Numbered from the stretch's first letter, positions 17,504 through 27,109 are shown. The stretch is 64,000 bases of DNA from Listeria swaminathanii (GCF_014229645.1 NZ_JAATOD010000001.1:930001-994000), one strand, 5' to 3'. The notes: generated by a model not told the origin, from the sequence alone. Translations and numbers: made by a program.

Positions 17504-17521
17504 TGTGAACGATATGTGAAC
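17504..17521 (+). promoter_or_regulatory. Direct repeat TGTGAAC-N4-TGTGAAC upstream of the first LRR gene
   Basis: Two exact heptamers (17504-17510, 17515-17521) repeat with an 11-bp period, 61 bases before the -10 box. The same arrangement occurs before the second LRR gene. On the opposite strand it reads TTCACA-N5-TTCACA, the layout bound by OmpR/PhoP-type response regulators. Confidence 0.6.
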
Positions 17522-17558
17522 GAGAATAACGGAAAATGAAAAAAATTCCCATACTGTG

Positions 17559-17588
17559 TTCAAATGGGTGGCTTAGTGTTGCTATAAT
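17559..17588 (+). promoter_or_regulatory. Promoter of the first LRR surface-protein gene
   Basis: TTCAAA (17559-17564), 18-base spacer, TATAAT (17583-17588) inside the block TGTTGCTATAATTA, which is also present at the second LRR gene. About 110 bases of untranslated leader follow. Confidence 0.6.
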
Positions 17589-17697
17589 TAGTACTTATTG
17601 AGGCGAAATGAAACCAAACATCAAATAGTGAACGCAGCTAATTCTTCAAGATAATCACTATTACAATAAAATACCCCAACATCTAAGGAGATTAATC

Positions 17698-20600
17698 ATG
17701 AAAAGAAAGATAAGTTCTATCATTGTAGTCGGGATATTGCTCTTTCAATCATTGAGCGCCTATCCATTTATCACTGAAGCCAAAGAAAATGAGCAAAATA
17801 TAGAAACAAATACACCTTCAAAAGAAACTAAGGGATTAACTAATTCCTTAAAACAAACCAAGACAACGCTTAAAACAGGAGACACCTATGACAGTGTATT
17901 TCCTGACAGTGCGTTGGCTACAGTTATTGCCAAAGCTGCTACGGGATCAGTAGACACAACGCAGCTAGTAACACAAGAAGACTTGAATAAAATTACATCT
18001 CTCAGCGCCAATAGCAAGGGAATTAGCGAATTGACAGGAATGGATTTGCTAATAAATGTCACAAGTATAAGCTTAAATAGTAATCAAATAACAGATATTT
18101 CTCCAATAAATCAATTACCTAATTTAGTAAGTCTGGCGTTAAAGAATAATCAAATTAGCAGTATTACCTTAAATGCACAAAGCCAGTTACCAAAACTAAC
18201 GAGCATTGATCTTGAAACGAATCCCAATCTGGAAGTTATGGATATCCAAGACCAACCCAAATTAGTAGACGTAAAGACTTCTTCAAATACAGGATTACGT
18301 CAGTTAACAACGGTGATTGCTAAAAATAATCCAGAATTAGTCAATTTAGGTTATTACACTATGCGAAATGTCTACTTTAGCCAAGTTGCAAGTTTAACAA
18401 AAGTCGAATTAGCCAATCTACCAAAAATAACGAAAGTAAGTCTTGATCGTAACAGTATTAGCGAGCTGGAAATTTCTGATTTAGCCATTGAAAATCTGCC
18501 ATTAAATGGAAATGAACTAACCGATAACGTGTTCGATAACCTTCAAAATCTGCCTAATTTAAAAACATTAGACCTGTCCCTGAATCAACTAACAGAAGTG
18601 GAATTAGACAAAACCGATGTAGAAAATCTACCTAATTTGATATCACTAAATATGGAAGGGAATTCGGAACTAACTTCCATAAACGTCCAAGATCAGCCTC
18701 AATTAGTAGATATAAAAACTTCCATTAATACAGGATTACGCCAGTTAACAACGGTGATTGCCAAAAATAATCCAGAATTAGTTAATTTAGGCTATTACAC
18801 TATGCGAAATGTCTACTTTAGCCAAGTTGCAAGTTTAACAAAAGTCGAATTAGTCAATCTTCCAAAAGTAACCAAGGTAAGTCTTGACCGGAACAGTATT
18901 AGCGAGTTGAAAGTGACTGATTTAGCCATTGAAAATCTTCCGGTACAAGGAAATGAACTAACAGGAAATGTGTTCGATAAGCTTCAGAATCTCCCTAATT
19001 TAAAAACGTTAGACCTGTCTCAGAATCAACTAACAGAAGTTAAATTAGACAAAACCGATGTAGAAAATCTTCCTAATTTAGTATCAATAAATATAGAGCA
19101 AAATTTAACACTAACTTCAATAAATATCCAAGATCAACCTCAATTGGTAGATGTAAAGACTTCTGATAAAACGGGATTATCTAAGTTAACAACAGTAATT
19201 GCCAAAAATAATCCAGAATTAGTTAATCTAGGATATTTTAGTATACAAAGTGTTTATTTTGAGGGGATAATAAGCCTAACGAACGTCGAGTTAGTCAACC
19301 TTCCGAAAGTAAGAGTAGTGCGATTAGATCGTAATAGTATCAATCATATCGAGCTGAATAATTTAGTATCTGTAACAGAAGTGAATCTAAATTATAATAA
19401 AATAACAAGTGATAGCATCGAGAAGTTTAAAGATATGCCCATACTAGCAACTCTAAATTTAAACAGTAATCAAATTACCAATATAGATGTGCTTAATGAT
19501 TTGCCAGAAATAACTACTTTAAATGTCGAATTAAATTCCATCGGTGTTTTGCCAAGTAATCTCAAAACAAAAATGCCGAAATTAACGACACTCAGCGCTG
19601 TAAATCAAACAATTACTTTAGATAAAGTAATTACCCTGGATGATGCAGATTTAATTATTAATAATGAAATTAGTAATTTTGGTAAATTAAGCCAGCCAAT
19701 CCCGATATCAAATTCAGGGACGTATGCAGATGGTAAACTAACTTGGTCGTATGAGAGAATCAAAAGTCTAACAGAAGTCAATTACCAATTTTCTGAGCGA
19801 GTTAATACGACGGGCATAGATGGAACTTTTTCAGGAAAAGTAACACAACCATTTAAAAGATCTACCGTTCCAGTAATTAATGCGGATACCGAAATCCACT
19901 ATCCACAAGGAACAGAAAAAACAGAAGCAGCCTTTTTAAGTGATATTCATGCACAAACAAATGATGATTTAGCTATTAAAAGCGATTTTGAAATAATGGT
20001 GAACTTAAAGAAAGTAGGAACATACACCGTAACATTAAGCGCAGAGAATATGGATGGAATTAAAGCTGTTCCAAAAGAAGTGACCGTCCACATTGATCCT
20101 GTGCAAGGTGCAAATATAACTGTGAAATATGAAGACGAATCCGGGAATAAAGTTGCGGAAGATAGTATATTAGCTGGAAATGTTGGCGAAGAATATAATT
20201 CAAGTGCCAAAGAAATTTTAGGTTATACGCTAACTGAAATGCCAACAAATGCACAAGGTGAAATTAGCCTAGAAGAACAAACAGTGAGATATATCTATTC
20301 AAAAAATCCACTTCCCGCAGAAGATATTACAGTAAAATACACGGATGAAGAGGGAATGGAACTAGCAGCAAGTGATACATTATCAGGTCATGTGGATGAA
20401 GATTACGTTACAACAGCGAAGGCTATTACAGGATACACTTTAATGGAAACACCGAGCAATGCAGAGGGCAAGTTTACCGATAGTGCTCAAATAGTGACCT
20501 ATGTCTATCGTGCGATTCAAGCAGAACCAATTTTAGCTAAAGAAGTTACGGTGAACTACCAAGACGAATTAGGGGTTAAAATTAGTGAAACGGAAGTATT

Positions 20601-21390
20601 AACTGGTGAGATTGGCGAAACATACACAACTGTGGCTAAAACAATAGAAGGTTATACATTAATTGAAACCCCTACGAACGCTGACGGGATTTTTAGCGAA
20701 ACGCCTCAAACGGTAACTTATGTGTATCAATTACAAAATACCCCAATAGCAGCAAATGTTACAGTTAAGCATCTGGATGAAAATAAAAACGAGCTAGTAA
20801 CAAGTGAGGTACTAAGTGGAACAGCGGGTGGAGCATATACAACTAAACCAAAGCAAATTGACGGTTATTCACTCGTGAAAGTACCAAATAATGCTAGCGG
20901 GAATTTCACAACAGAAGCTCAAACGGTAATCTATCTGTATAAAAAGAACACTATCCCGACTTCAAATATTATTGTGAAATATGAAGATGAAACGGGGAAA
21001 GAACTTGCCACAAGTATTGTGTTAAACGGAAACATTCATGATTCCTACACAACTGCACCTAAAGAAATTAAAGGCTATACCCTTGTGAAAAAGCCAGCTA
21101 ACGCAACTGGTAAATTTATCGCAGCAGATCAAACTATAAAGTATCTGTATCGTGCGAATAAAGAACAGGTAAATCGAAATATAGAACTACTAGGGGATAA
21201 TTCAAATGGAGATATTCAACCAATAAAAGGAAATATTCAACCAATGAATGGAAACCAACAAACCATCCTCCCTCGAACAGGAAATCAGTCATTAACTTTG
21301 ATTTTTGGTTTGGGAATTTTACTAGTAATTCTTAGTATCATTTGGCTGTTCAGAAATAAAAGAGAAAAGAATAAATCTAAAACTTTCTGA
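17698..21390 (+). CDS. Internalin-like LRR-MucBP-LPXTG surface protein 1
   Basis: 1230-residue cell-wall protein. Signal peptide about 1-30 (KRKISSIIVVGILLFQSLSA). An internalin-type cap (VFPDSALATVIAKAATG) leads into a long, irregular leucine-rich repeat domain (about 85-640) with many LxxLxLxxNxI units and three copies of a 147-residue block. An Ig-like linker (about 715-800) precedes five MucBP repeats starting near 805, 875, 948, 1018 and 1089 (pattern VxYxDExGxEL...GYTLxExPxNAxGxF...QTVTYVY). The sorting signal is LPRTG (1191-1195), a hydrophobic helix and a basic tail, so sortase A should anchor it. LRR proteins of this type bind host or mucus ligands; the ligand is unknown. Confidence 0.92.
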   Translation: MKRKISSIIVVGILLFQSLSAYPFITEAKENEQNIETNTPSKETKGLTNSLKQTKTTLKTGDTYDSVFPDSALATVIAKAATGSVDTTQLVTQEDLNKITSLSANSKGISELTGMDLLINVTSISLNSNQITDISPINQLPNLVSLALKNNQISSITLNAQSQLPKLTSIDLETNPNLEVMDIQDQPKLVDVKTSSNTGLRQLTTVIAKNNPELVNLGYYTMRNVYFSQVASLTKVELANLPKITKVSLDRNSISELEISDLAIENLPLNGNELTDNVFDNLQNLPNLKTLDLSLNQLTEVELDKTDVENLPNLISLNMEGNSELTSINVQDQPQLVDIKTSINTGLRQLTTVIAKNNPELVNLGYYTMRNVYFSQVASLTKVELVNLPKVTKVSLDRNSISELKVTDLAIENLPVQGNELTGNVFDKLQNLPNLKTLDLSQNQLTEVKLDKTDVENLPNLVSINIEQNLTLTSINIQDQPQLVDVKTSDKTGLSKLTTVIAKNNPELVNLGYFSIQSVYFEGIISLTNVELVNLPKVRVVRLDRNSINHIELNNLVSVTEVNLNYNKITSDSIEKFKDMPILATLNLNSNQITNIDVLNDLPEITTLNVELNSIGVLPSNLKTKMPKLTTLSAVNQTITLDKVITLDDADLIINNEISNFGKLSQPIPISNSGTYADGKLTWSYERIKSLTEVNYQFSERVNTTGIDGTFSGKVTQPFKRSTVPVINADTEIHYPQGTEKTEAAFLSDIHAQTNDDLAIKSDFEIMVNLKKVGTYTVTLSAENMDGIKAVPKEVTVHIDPVQGANITVKYEDESGNKVAEDSILAGNVGEEYNSSAKEILGYTLTEMPTNAQGEISLEEQTVRYIYSKNPLPAEDITVKYTDEEGMELAASDTLSGHVDEDYVTTAKAITGYTLMETPSNAEGKFTDSAQIVTYVYRAIQAEPILAKEVTVNYQDELGVKISETEVLTGEIGETYTTVAKTIEGYTLIETPTNADGIFSETPQTVTYVYQLQNTPIAANVTVKHLDENKNELVTSEVLSGTAGGAYTTKPKQIDGYSLVKVPNNASGNFTTEAQTVIYLYKKNTIPTSNIIVKYEDETGKELATSIVLNGNIHDSYTTAPKEIKGYTLVKKPANATGKFIAADQTIKYLYRANKEQVNRNIELLGDNSNGDIQPIKGNIQPMNGNQQTILPRTGNQSLTLIFGLGILLVILSIIWLFRNKREKNKSKTF
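18211..19290 (+). repeat. 441-bp tandem duplication within the LRR domain
   Basis: The segment coding for TGLxxLTTVIAKNNPELVNLG starts at 18289, 18730 and 19171, exactly 441 bases (147 codons) apart. The first two units are nearly identical over their whole length; the third is similar mainly at its start. The paralogous gene downstream has one unit only. Confidence 0.85.
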
Positions 21391-21402
21391 TAGCATTTCT
21401 TG

Positions 21403-21438
21403 AAAAACGTTCCTTAAAAAAAGGAACGTTTTTTCTTT
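21403..21438 (+). terminator. Terminator after LRR surface protein 1
   Basis: AACGTTCCTT / AAGGAACGTT (21406-21415, 21421-21430) followed by TTTTTCTTTT. Confidence 0.85.
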
Positions 21439-21502
21439 TACCACATTTATAATAAGACTACAACTACTAAAAAGATTAAAACCACAGCATTTCTCGACAT
21501 TA

Positions 21503-21520
21503 TGTGAACGTTTTGTGAAC
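21503..21520 (+). promoter_or_regulatory. Direct repeat TGTGAAC-N4-TGTGAAC upstream of the second LRR gene
   Basis: Heptamers at 21503-21509 and 21514-21520, 60 bases before the -10 box; same sequence, spacing and distance as at the first LRR gene, although the surrounding bases differ. Confidence 0.6.
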
Positions 21521-21556
21521 AAAAACAAGGCGATTTAAAAAAAAACCTAATCCTTT

Positions 21557-21586
21557 GTTTAAATATTAGGCATACTGTTGCTATAA
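21557..21586 (+). promoter_or_regulatory. Promoter of the second LRR surface-protein gene
   Basis: TTTAAA (21557-21562), 18-base spacer, TATAAT (21581-21586) in the shared block GTTGCTATAATTA. Confidence 0.6.
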
Positions 21587-21682
21587 TTATTAGATATAGA
21601 GATAAAATAATTTTACATATCAAATAGTGAAATCAACGCGTCCTTTCATATAACCACTACTAACATCTGAGGAGAATTAATC

Positions 21683-24427
21683 ATGAAACAAAGGATAAGT
21701 ACTATCATCATAGTCGGAATACTGTTTTTTCAATCGTTAAGTGCTTATCCTTTAATGATTGAAGCAGTAGAGAATGAAAATGCGAAGAAAAATTTAAATA
21801 AAAGCAACTCCCTAAAACAAAGTCCAAACAAAACAACACTTCAAGACGGAGATACATATGCAAAAGTTTTCCCAGATACAGCATTAGCCCAAAGTATTGC
21901 TAAAGCAGCGACTGGTTCTGAGGACACAACACAATTAGTGAATCAAGCAGATTTGAATAAAATTATCATTTTAACTGCAAACGCCAAAGGTATTATTGAT
22001 TTAACGGGAATGGATTTATTGGTCAAAGCAACAACTATAAACTTGAATAATAACCAAATAACAGATGCTTCTCCATTAACGCAATTACCTAATTTGGTAA
22101 AACTAGATTTAAGCGATAATCAAATTAGCACCATTACTTTAAATGCAGAAAATCAACTACCAAAATTAACGACGCTTGATATCCAAAATAATCCTACGCT
22201 GACAGTTATTGATATAGAGGATCAGCCGAAATTGGTCAATGTGTATACTCCGAAGTCTTCAGGTTTCATCAATTTAACTACAGTAATTGCTAAAAATAAC
22301 CCTCAATTACTTAACATGGGCTACTTTGGTGTAGAAGGTGTGTACTATGGAAATATCCCGACTTTATCGAAAGTAGAAATGGTGAATCTTCCAAAAGTAA
22401 CTGCATTAAAATTTGAACATAGTAAAATCAAAAATGCCGTGCTGGATAATTTACCGTCAGTTACATCAGTGAGGCTACAAAATAATAGCTTACAAAGCGA
22501 CAGTATCATTCAAAATATGCCAAAACTAATGACTTTAAATTTACTTAACAATAAACTGACAGATATTGATATGCTTAAAGAATTACCAGCAGTAACTTCT
22601 ATGGATATCGGATTTAATGCCATTAGTGTTTTACCAAGTGATCTGCCAACCATTATGCCTAACCTAAAGATATTAACTGCAGGGAGCCAGTTAATAGTTT
22701 TAGAAAAAGTCGTTGTTTTGGATGATTTAGTTATTGATAATAAAATTAGTAATATGGGGGCAATAGTCCAACCAACTTCTATATCAGATAGAGGTACATA
22801 CGCAAATAACCAAATAACTTGGTCTTATAAAGCACTCAAAAATCTTGATTTAGTCCAGTATGGGTTTTCTGAAGTAATTAATATGACTGGCGTAAAAGGT
22901 TCTTTCACGGGAACCATAAGACAACAAGTTAAAGCATCTACCGTACCAATCATTAGTACAGATGCTGAAATTCGTTATCCGCAAAGAATCGAGAAAACCG
23001 AAACCGAATTTTTAAGTGATATTCAGGCACAAACGAATGATGAAACGCCTGTGACAAGCAATTTTGAATCTATCGTTAATTTGAAAAAGGTTGGAAAATA
23101 TGTAGTGACAATCAGCGCAGTGAATATCGACGGAGTTAAAGCTATTCCTAAAGAGGTGACAGTCTACGTTGATCCGGTGCCAGCAGCAAATGTAACGGTT
23201 CAATATGAAGATACAGCTAAGAAAAAAATTGCGGAAAGTGTCATTTTAACTGGATATATCGGCGAAGATTATCATTCAAGCGTGAAAGAAATTGCTGGCT
23301 ATACATTAACAGAAACACCGGCAAATGCAGAAGGTGGATTTAGCGCGGGAGAACAGACGGTGACGTATGTCTATTCGAAAGATATTATCCCAGCTGCAAA
23401 TATTACGGTACAATACGTGGACGAAGAAGGAAATGAACTAGCCCCAAGTGAAATATTACTAGGGAATATCGACGAAGTATACCAGTCGAGTGCAAAAGAA
23501 ATTGCAGGCTATACATTAACGGAAACGCCAGCAAATGCACAAGGTATATTTAGCGCGGCAGAACAAACAGTGAGATATGTATATTCAAAAGACCCCGTCC
23601 CAGCCGCAAACATTACGGTGCAATATGTGGATGAAGAAGGAAACGAACTGGCACCAAGCGAGATATTATTAGGAAATATTGGCGAGGGATATCATTCAAG
23701 CGAAAAAGAAATTCTGGACTATACATTAACTAAAACGCCAGCAAATGCACAAGGCGAATTTAGCGCAGAAGAACAAACAGTGACATATATCTATTCGAAA
23801 AACCTCGTTCCAGCCGCAGATATTACAGTACAATATGTGGATGAAGCAGGCAATGAACTAGCAACGAGCGATACTTTATCAGGAAATGTTGACGACGACT
23901 ACACTACAACTGCCAAAGTGATTTCGGGATACGGACTCATTGAAATACCAAGCAATGAAACGGGCAAATTCAGTGAAACAAGTCAAACAGTAACCTACGT
24001 ATATCGCACGAGTAAAAACGAAGCTATTTCCGCTAAAGATGTTACGGTGCAATACATCGATGAGAACCAAAATGAACTTGCAATGAGTGATGTATTAAGT
24101 GGCGGAATTGGCGAAATATATTCTACTGAAGCAAAAGAAATTAAAGGCTACACACTCATAAAAACACCAGCCAACGCAACCGGGAAATTTATGCAAGAGG
24201 AGCAAACGATAAAATACATTTATCAAGCTGAAAAAGCGGATTCCATGTTCGAAATAGATGTAATTTCGGATACTTCAGCTGGAAGTAGTGCGATAACAAC
24301 TAAAAATAAGCTCTCACTTCCTCTAACCGGAGATCTACAGTCAAATTTAATTTTGGGATTCGGCTTACTTTTGGCACTATTTAGTAGCATTTGGCTCTAT
24401 AAAAACAATAGAAAAAAGAAAAATTAA
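21683..24427 (+). CDS. Internalin-like LRR-MucBP-LPXTG surface protein 2
   Basis: 914-residue paralogue of the preceding protein. It shares the signal peptide (IIIVGILFFQSLSAYP), the cap (VFPDTALAQSIAKAATG), the Ig-like linker and the C-terminal layout, but its LRR domain (about 80-340) is shorter because it has only one copy of the 147-residue block. Five MucBP repeats lie at about 502-850; the second and third are almost identical at DNA level with a 210-bp period. The sorting signal is LPLTG (about 879-883) with a transmembrane helix and basic tail. GAGGAG precedes ATG 21683. The two genes clearly arose by tandem duplication and each has its own promoter and terminator. Confidence 0.92.
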   Translation: MKQRISTIIIVGILFFQSLSAYPLMIEAVENENAKKNLNKSNSLKQSPNKTTLQDGDTYAKVFPDTALAQSIAKAATGSEDTTQLVNQADLNKIIILTANAKGIIDLTGMDLLVKATTINLNNNQITDASPLTQLPNLVKLDLSDNQISTITLNAENQLPKLTTLDIQNNPTLTVIDIEDQPKLVNVYTPKSSGFINLTTVIAKNNPQLLNMGYFGVEGVYYGNIPTLSKVEMVNLPKVTALKFEHSKIKNAVLDNLPSVTSVRLQNNSLQSDSIIQNMPKLMTLNLLNNKLTDIDMLKELPAVTSMDIGFNAISVLPSDLPTIMPNLKILTAGSQLIVLEKVVVLDDLVIDNKISNMGAIVQPTSISDRGTYANNQITWSYKALKNLDLVQYGFSEVINMTGVKGSFTGTIRQQVKASTVPIISTDAEIRYPQRIEKTETEFLSDIQAQTNDETPVTSNFESIVNLKKVGKYVVTISAVNIDGVKAIPKEVTVYVDPVPAANVTVQYEDTAKKKIAESVILTGYIGEDYHSSVKEIAGYTLTETPANAEGGFSAGEQTVTYVYSKDIIPAANITVQYVDEEGNELAPSEILLGNIDEVYQSSAKEIAGYTLTETPANAQGIFSAAEQTVRYVYSKDPVPAANITVQYVDEEGNELAPSEILLGNIGEGYHSSEKEILDYTLTKTPANAQGEFSAEEQTVTYIYSKNLVPAADITVQYVDEAGNELATSDTLSGNVDDDYTTTAKVISGYGLIEIPSNETGKFSETSQTVTYVYRTSKNEAISAKDVTVQYIDENQNELAMSDVLSGGIGEIYSTEAKEIKGYTLIKTPANATGKFMQEEQTIKYIYQAEKADSMFEIDVISDTSAGSSAITTKNKLSLPLTGDLQSNLILGFGLLLALFSSIWLYKNNRKKKN

Positions 24428-24440
24428 TATGATTTCTTAC

Positions 24441-24475
24441 AAAAAATCTTCTCACGACGAGGAGATTTTTTGTTT
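24441..24475 (+). terminator. Terminator after LRR surface protein 2
   Basis: AAAAAATCTTCTC / GAGGAGATTTTTT (24441-24453, 24459-24471), one wobble pair, 5-base loop, then a T-rich tract. It marks the right end of the accessory block. Confidence 0.8.
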
Positions 24476-24548
24476 TACGCTTGAATATCCAAAAACAGGG
24501 GTATTATACAAGTGTTCTAAAAAAAGCTAATTGAAGGAGGATTTTTAC

Positions 24549-25907
24549 ATGAAAAAAATGCTACCTGAGAGTAAAGTAGAGGCAATCAGAAAAGAGGGAT
24601 TTTTAAATCGAGCTGTTGAGGCTTATCGGTTTTTCTACCCAACTGTTTCCAACGTATCAAATTTTAAGGCATTACATGATTTAGGAATTACCGAGAATCA
24701 CGATTTTATTATTCAACTGACGACTCCTGATTTAAATGTACTGACACAAAATTCGGATACGCCTTATTGCCTTGGAACTGGAAACACCGAGAATGGTCCA
24801 GTTGTTATCGAGTTACCACCGGGTGCAATCGTTGGTGTGGCGGATGATATTAATTTTAAATTTATTACCAATATGGGATTAACCGGTGATGAACAAGGCA
24901 AAGGTGCTAAATATTTATACTTACCACCTAATTATGATGGCGATATTCCGGAAGGCTACATAGTTCGAAAACCTTCTAGTTATCGTTTCCTCATCTGTTT
25001 ACGGGCGATGGTTCATCAAGCGAGTGATTATGAAAAAGCATTTGCGCTCCTTAAAGAAGTGAAATTTTATCCTTTAAAAGAAGAAAAAGATAAACCGGTG
25101 AGCACTTTCCATGATTTTTCGCATCGTAAAGCAATTTCTACACCGTATTTTGTGGAAGGGAAATTTGATTACTGGGAAGTGATTAAATGGGCGCTGGATA
25201 ATGATAAGACGGATCCAGAATATTATCAAATGTACGGTTTACTAAAAGCAATTGGTTTAGCGCCAAACAAAGAATTCAATCCTGATCCAGATAAAAAAGC
25301 TTTATTAATTGAAGCTGCTGAAAAAGCGGATGAAATGATGTTCGTGAATTCCTTTAATACAGATGATCCGGCTGCAATCACTTGGCCAGGGAAGAATTGG
25401 GAATGGGCAGTATACGGGGAAAATAATGATTTTTATGAAAAAACTTATTTAAATCTTCCTGTAAGAGAGCGTTGGTTCTATCAAGCGACACTCGAAACCC
25501 ATATGATGTTTATGCATAAAGTCGGATTTGGCTCTGTGTATATGCTTGGAGTGAAAGACAAAGAAGGAAACTATCTGGATGGCGGCAAAAATTATACATT
25601 AAAAGTGCCAACACCAGTACCTACGAGTATTTTCTGGTCAGTAACAGTTTATGACATGGACACACGTTCAGAAATTGTTACCGAGCAATTTATGCCAGCG
25701 CTTAATTCCATTAAAGATACGTTTGAAGTAGACGCAGATGGAAATACGACACTTTACTTTGGACCAAATCCACCAGAAGATGAGTCGCTACCATGGATTC
25801 AAACAGTTCTTGACGCCAATTGGTTCACCTACTTCCGTATTTACGGACCAACCGAACCAGCCTTTGATAACAGCTGGCAATTATATGATTTTGAAGAAGT
25901 GAAATAA
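24549..25907 (+). CDS. DUF1254/DUF1214 domain protein
   Basis: 452 residues. The N-terminal half fits DUF1254 (YRFFYPTVSNVSNFKALHDLG, TPDLNVLTQNSDTPYC, GPVVIELPPG); the C-terminal half fits DUF1214 (LDGGKNYTLKVPTPVPTSIFWSVTVYDMDTRSEIV, TLYFGPNPPEDE, NWFTYFRIYGP). No signal peptide is visible, unlike many proteobacterial members. Biochemical function unknown. The frame opens at TTG 24531, but this codon is part of the GAAGGAGG ribosome site; ATG 24549 at 8 bases is the start. It is flanked by terminators on both sides, so it is monocistronic. Confidence 0.85.
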   Translation: MKKMLPESKVEAIRKEGFLNRAVEAYRFFYPTVSNVSNFKALHDLGITENHDFIIQLTTPDLNVLTQNSDTPYCLGTGNTENGPVVIELPPGAIVGVADDINFKFITNMGLTGDEQGKGAKYLYLPPNYDGDIPEGYIVRKPSSYRFLICLRAMVHQASDYEKAFALLKEVKFYPLKEEKDKPVSTFHDFSHRKAISTPYFVEGKFDYWEVIKWALDNDKTDPEYYQMYGLLKAIGLAPNKEFNPDPDKKALLIEAAEKADEMMFVNSFNTDDPAAITWPGKNWEWAVYGENNDFYEKTYLNLPVRERWFYQATLETHMMFMHKVGFGSVYMLGVKDKEGNYLDGGKNYTLKVPTPVPTSIFWSVTVYDMDTRSEIVTEQFMPALNSIKDTFEVDADGNTTLYFGPNPPEDESLPWIQTVLDANWFTYFRIYGPTEPAFDNSWQLYDFEEVK

Positions 25908-25951
25908 ACAAAAAGAAGCGCAATCATTTGCAGGTTGCGCTTCTTTTTGTT
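25907..25951. terminator. Bidirectional terminator
   Basis: Perfect 17-bp arms (25907-25923, 25935-25951) with A-rich 5' and T-rich 3' ends, between two convergent genes. Confidence 0.85.
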
Positions 25952-25954
25952 GTA

Positions 25955-26548
25955 TTAATCGTTCAGTCCTAATCCATCTAAAATCGTTGCTTCATATTTC
26001 TCAATTCGAGAAACACGTGTTTTCGATTGTTTAGGAGCCGCAAAATAAAGCAAGTAAGCTTTTTGTCGACCGGGAGTGAGCGCTTCAAAAGCTGTTTGTA
26101 AAGCAGGTAATTGTTCAAATTTCACAAGTAATTCTTCTGGAATAGGTGTTTCAGCTCTTGGTTTAAGTTCTACTTCAAGACCCGCTTTTTCGACATCAAT
26201 GGCATTTTGGATATATGCTTTTAAATTCTCTTTTTGATCAAGGATTTCTTGTAAATTAGTGAAGCGAATTTGTCTCGCGGCTTGCACGTTTTCCGTTTGC
26301 TGCACTAAAATATTTGCTGGATCACGGAGAAGCGCACCTTTCATAAAGAGCAGGGCACAATAATCTTTAAAACCATGGATTAAGAAAACGTTACTGCCGT
26401 TAATAGCATAACAAGGTTTGCCCCATTTGAGTTCTTCTTCTAGTTCAAAACCAATCGCTATCTCTCTTAATGTTTTGAATTCAGCTTGCCATTTGGATGG
26501 TTTATTTAGAAACGCATCGACTTTAGGGTTTAATTCTGTTTTTGCCAT
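25955..26548 (-). CDS. YdeI-like protein (DUF1801 plus YdeI/OmpD-associated)
   Basis: 197 residues from ATG 26548. It follows B. subtilis YdeI closely as I remember it: AKTELNPKVDAFL at the start, WGKPCYAINGSNVFLIHGFKDYCALLFMKGALL, QQTENVQAARQIRF, and the C-terminal ALTPGRQKAYLLYFAAPKQSKTR. The first part is a DUF1801-type fold, the last 60 residues a YdeI/OmpD-associated helical domain. Function not established. Ten upstream codons of open frame are ignored because AGAGGA stands at correct distance from ATG 26548. The gene is convergent with the DUF1254 gene. Confidence 0.88.
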   Translation of the reverse strand: MAKTELNPKVDAFLNKPSKWQAEFKTLREIAIGFELEEELKWGKPCYAINGSNVFLIHGFKDYCALLFMKGALLRDPANILVQQTENVQAARQIRFTNLQEILDQKENLKAYIQNAIDVEKAGLEVELKPRAETPIPEELLVKFEQLPALQTAFEALTPGRQKAYLLYFAAPKQSKTRVSRIEKYEATILDGLGLND

Positions 26549-26701
26549 AAAGAATTCCTCTTTTCTACGCTTTTTCAATTTAAAAATAATTCTTTGATAC
26601 GTGTTATTTTAACGCAATATGAAAGGCCTTGCAAATTTGGTCATCCTACTAAAAATGGACTTAAAGAAAGAACCTGAGAGTTACCCCAGATTCATTTGTT
26701 T

Positions 26702-27109
26702 TCATGATAAATTGAGCTGCCAACCGACACCAAACTTGTCTTTAACCTCTCCAAATTTTTCCGACCAGAATGTTTTGGCAAGTGGCATCACGACAGTACC
26801 ACCTTCTGCAAGCTGATGGAATTGTTTCGTTAATTTTATTTCGTCGGATGTATCAATGACAAACGTAATATTGTCGCCAAATGTAAGTGGCATAGACTTA
26901 GGTACGTCGGAAAACATGACTTTAACCCCGTCCATGACTAAGCTAGCGTTCATAACTAAGTCCTTTAGCGAATCTTCTATAGGTTCTTCATTTGTTTCGA
27001 TTTCCCCATATGTCAGCAAATCTGTACACTTTGTTCCAAAAATTTCTTCATAAAACGCGATAGCATCTCTGGATTGTGTTCTAAAATTCAAGTAAACATT
27101 TAACGTCAT
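26702..27109 (-). CDS. VOC/glyoxalase-superfamily protein, PhnB type
   Basis: 135 residues with the vicinal-oxygen-chelate fold seen in PhnB-like proteins: VYLNFRTQSRDAIAFYEEIFGTK, MNASLVMDGVKVMFSDVP, a YGE turn, and the C-terminal FGEVKDKFGVGWQLNL. The substrate cannot be told from sequence. GAGGAGG precedes the ATG at 27109. It is divergent from the histidine-phosphatase gene, across the MerR-type promoter at 27212-27242. Confidence 0.88.
   Translation of the reverse strand: MTLNVYLNFRTQSRDAIAFYEEIFGTKCTDLLTYGEIETNEEPIEDSLKDLVMNASLVMDGVKVMFSDVPKSMPLTFGDNITFVIDTSDEIKLTKQFHQLAEGGTVVMPLAKTFWSEKFGEVKDKFGVGWQLNLS

Noticed and set aside
17698..24427. CRISPR-like spacing of repeats in the LRR/MucBP genes
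   Set aside because: The repeats are in-frame protein repeats of 210 and 441 bp, without constant short repeats and unique spacers.
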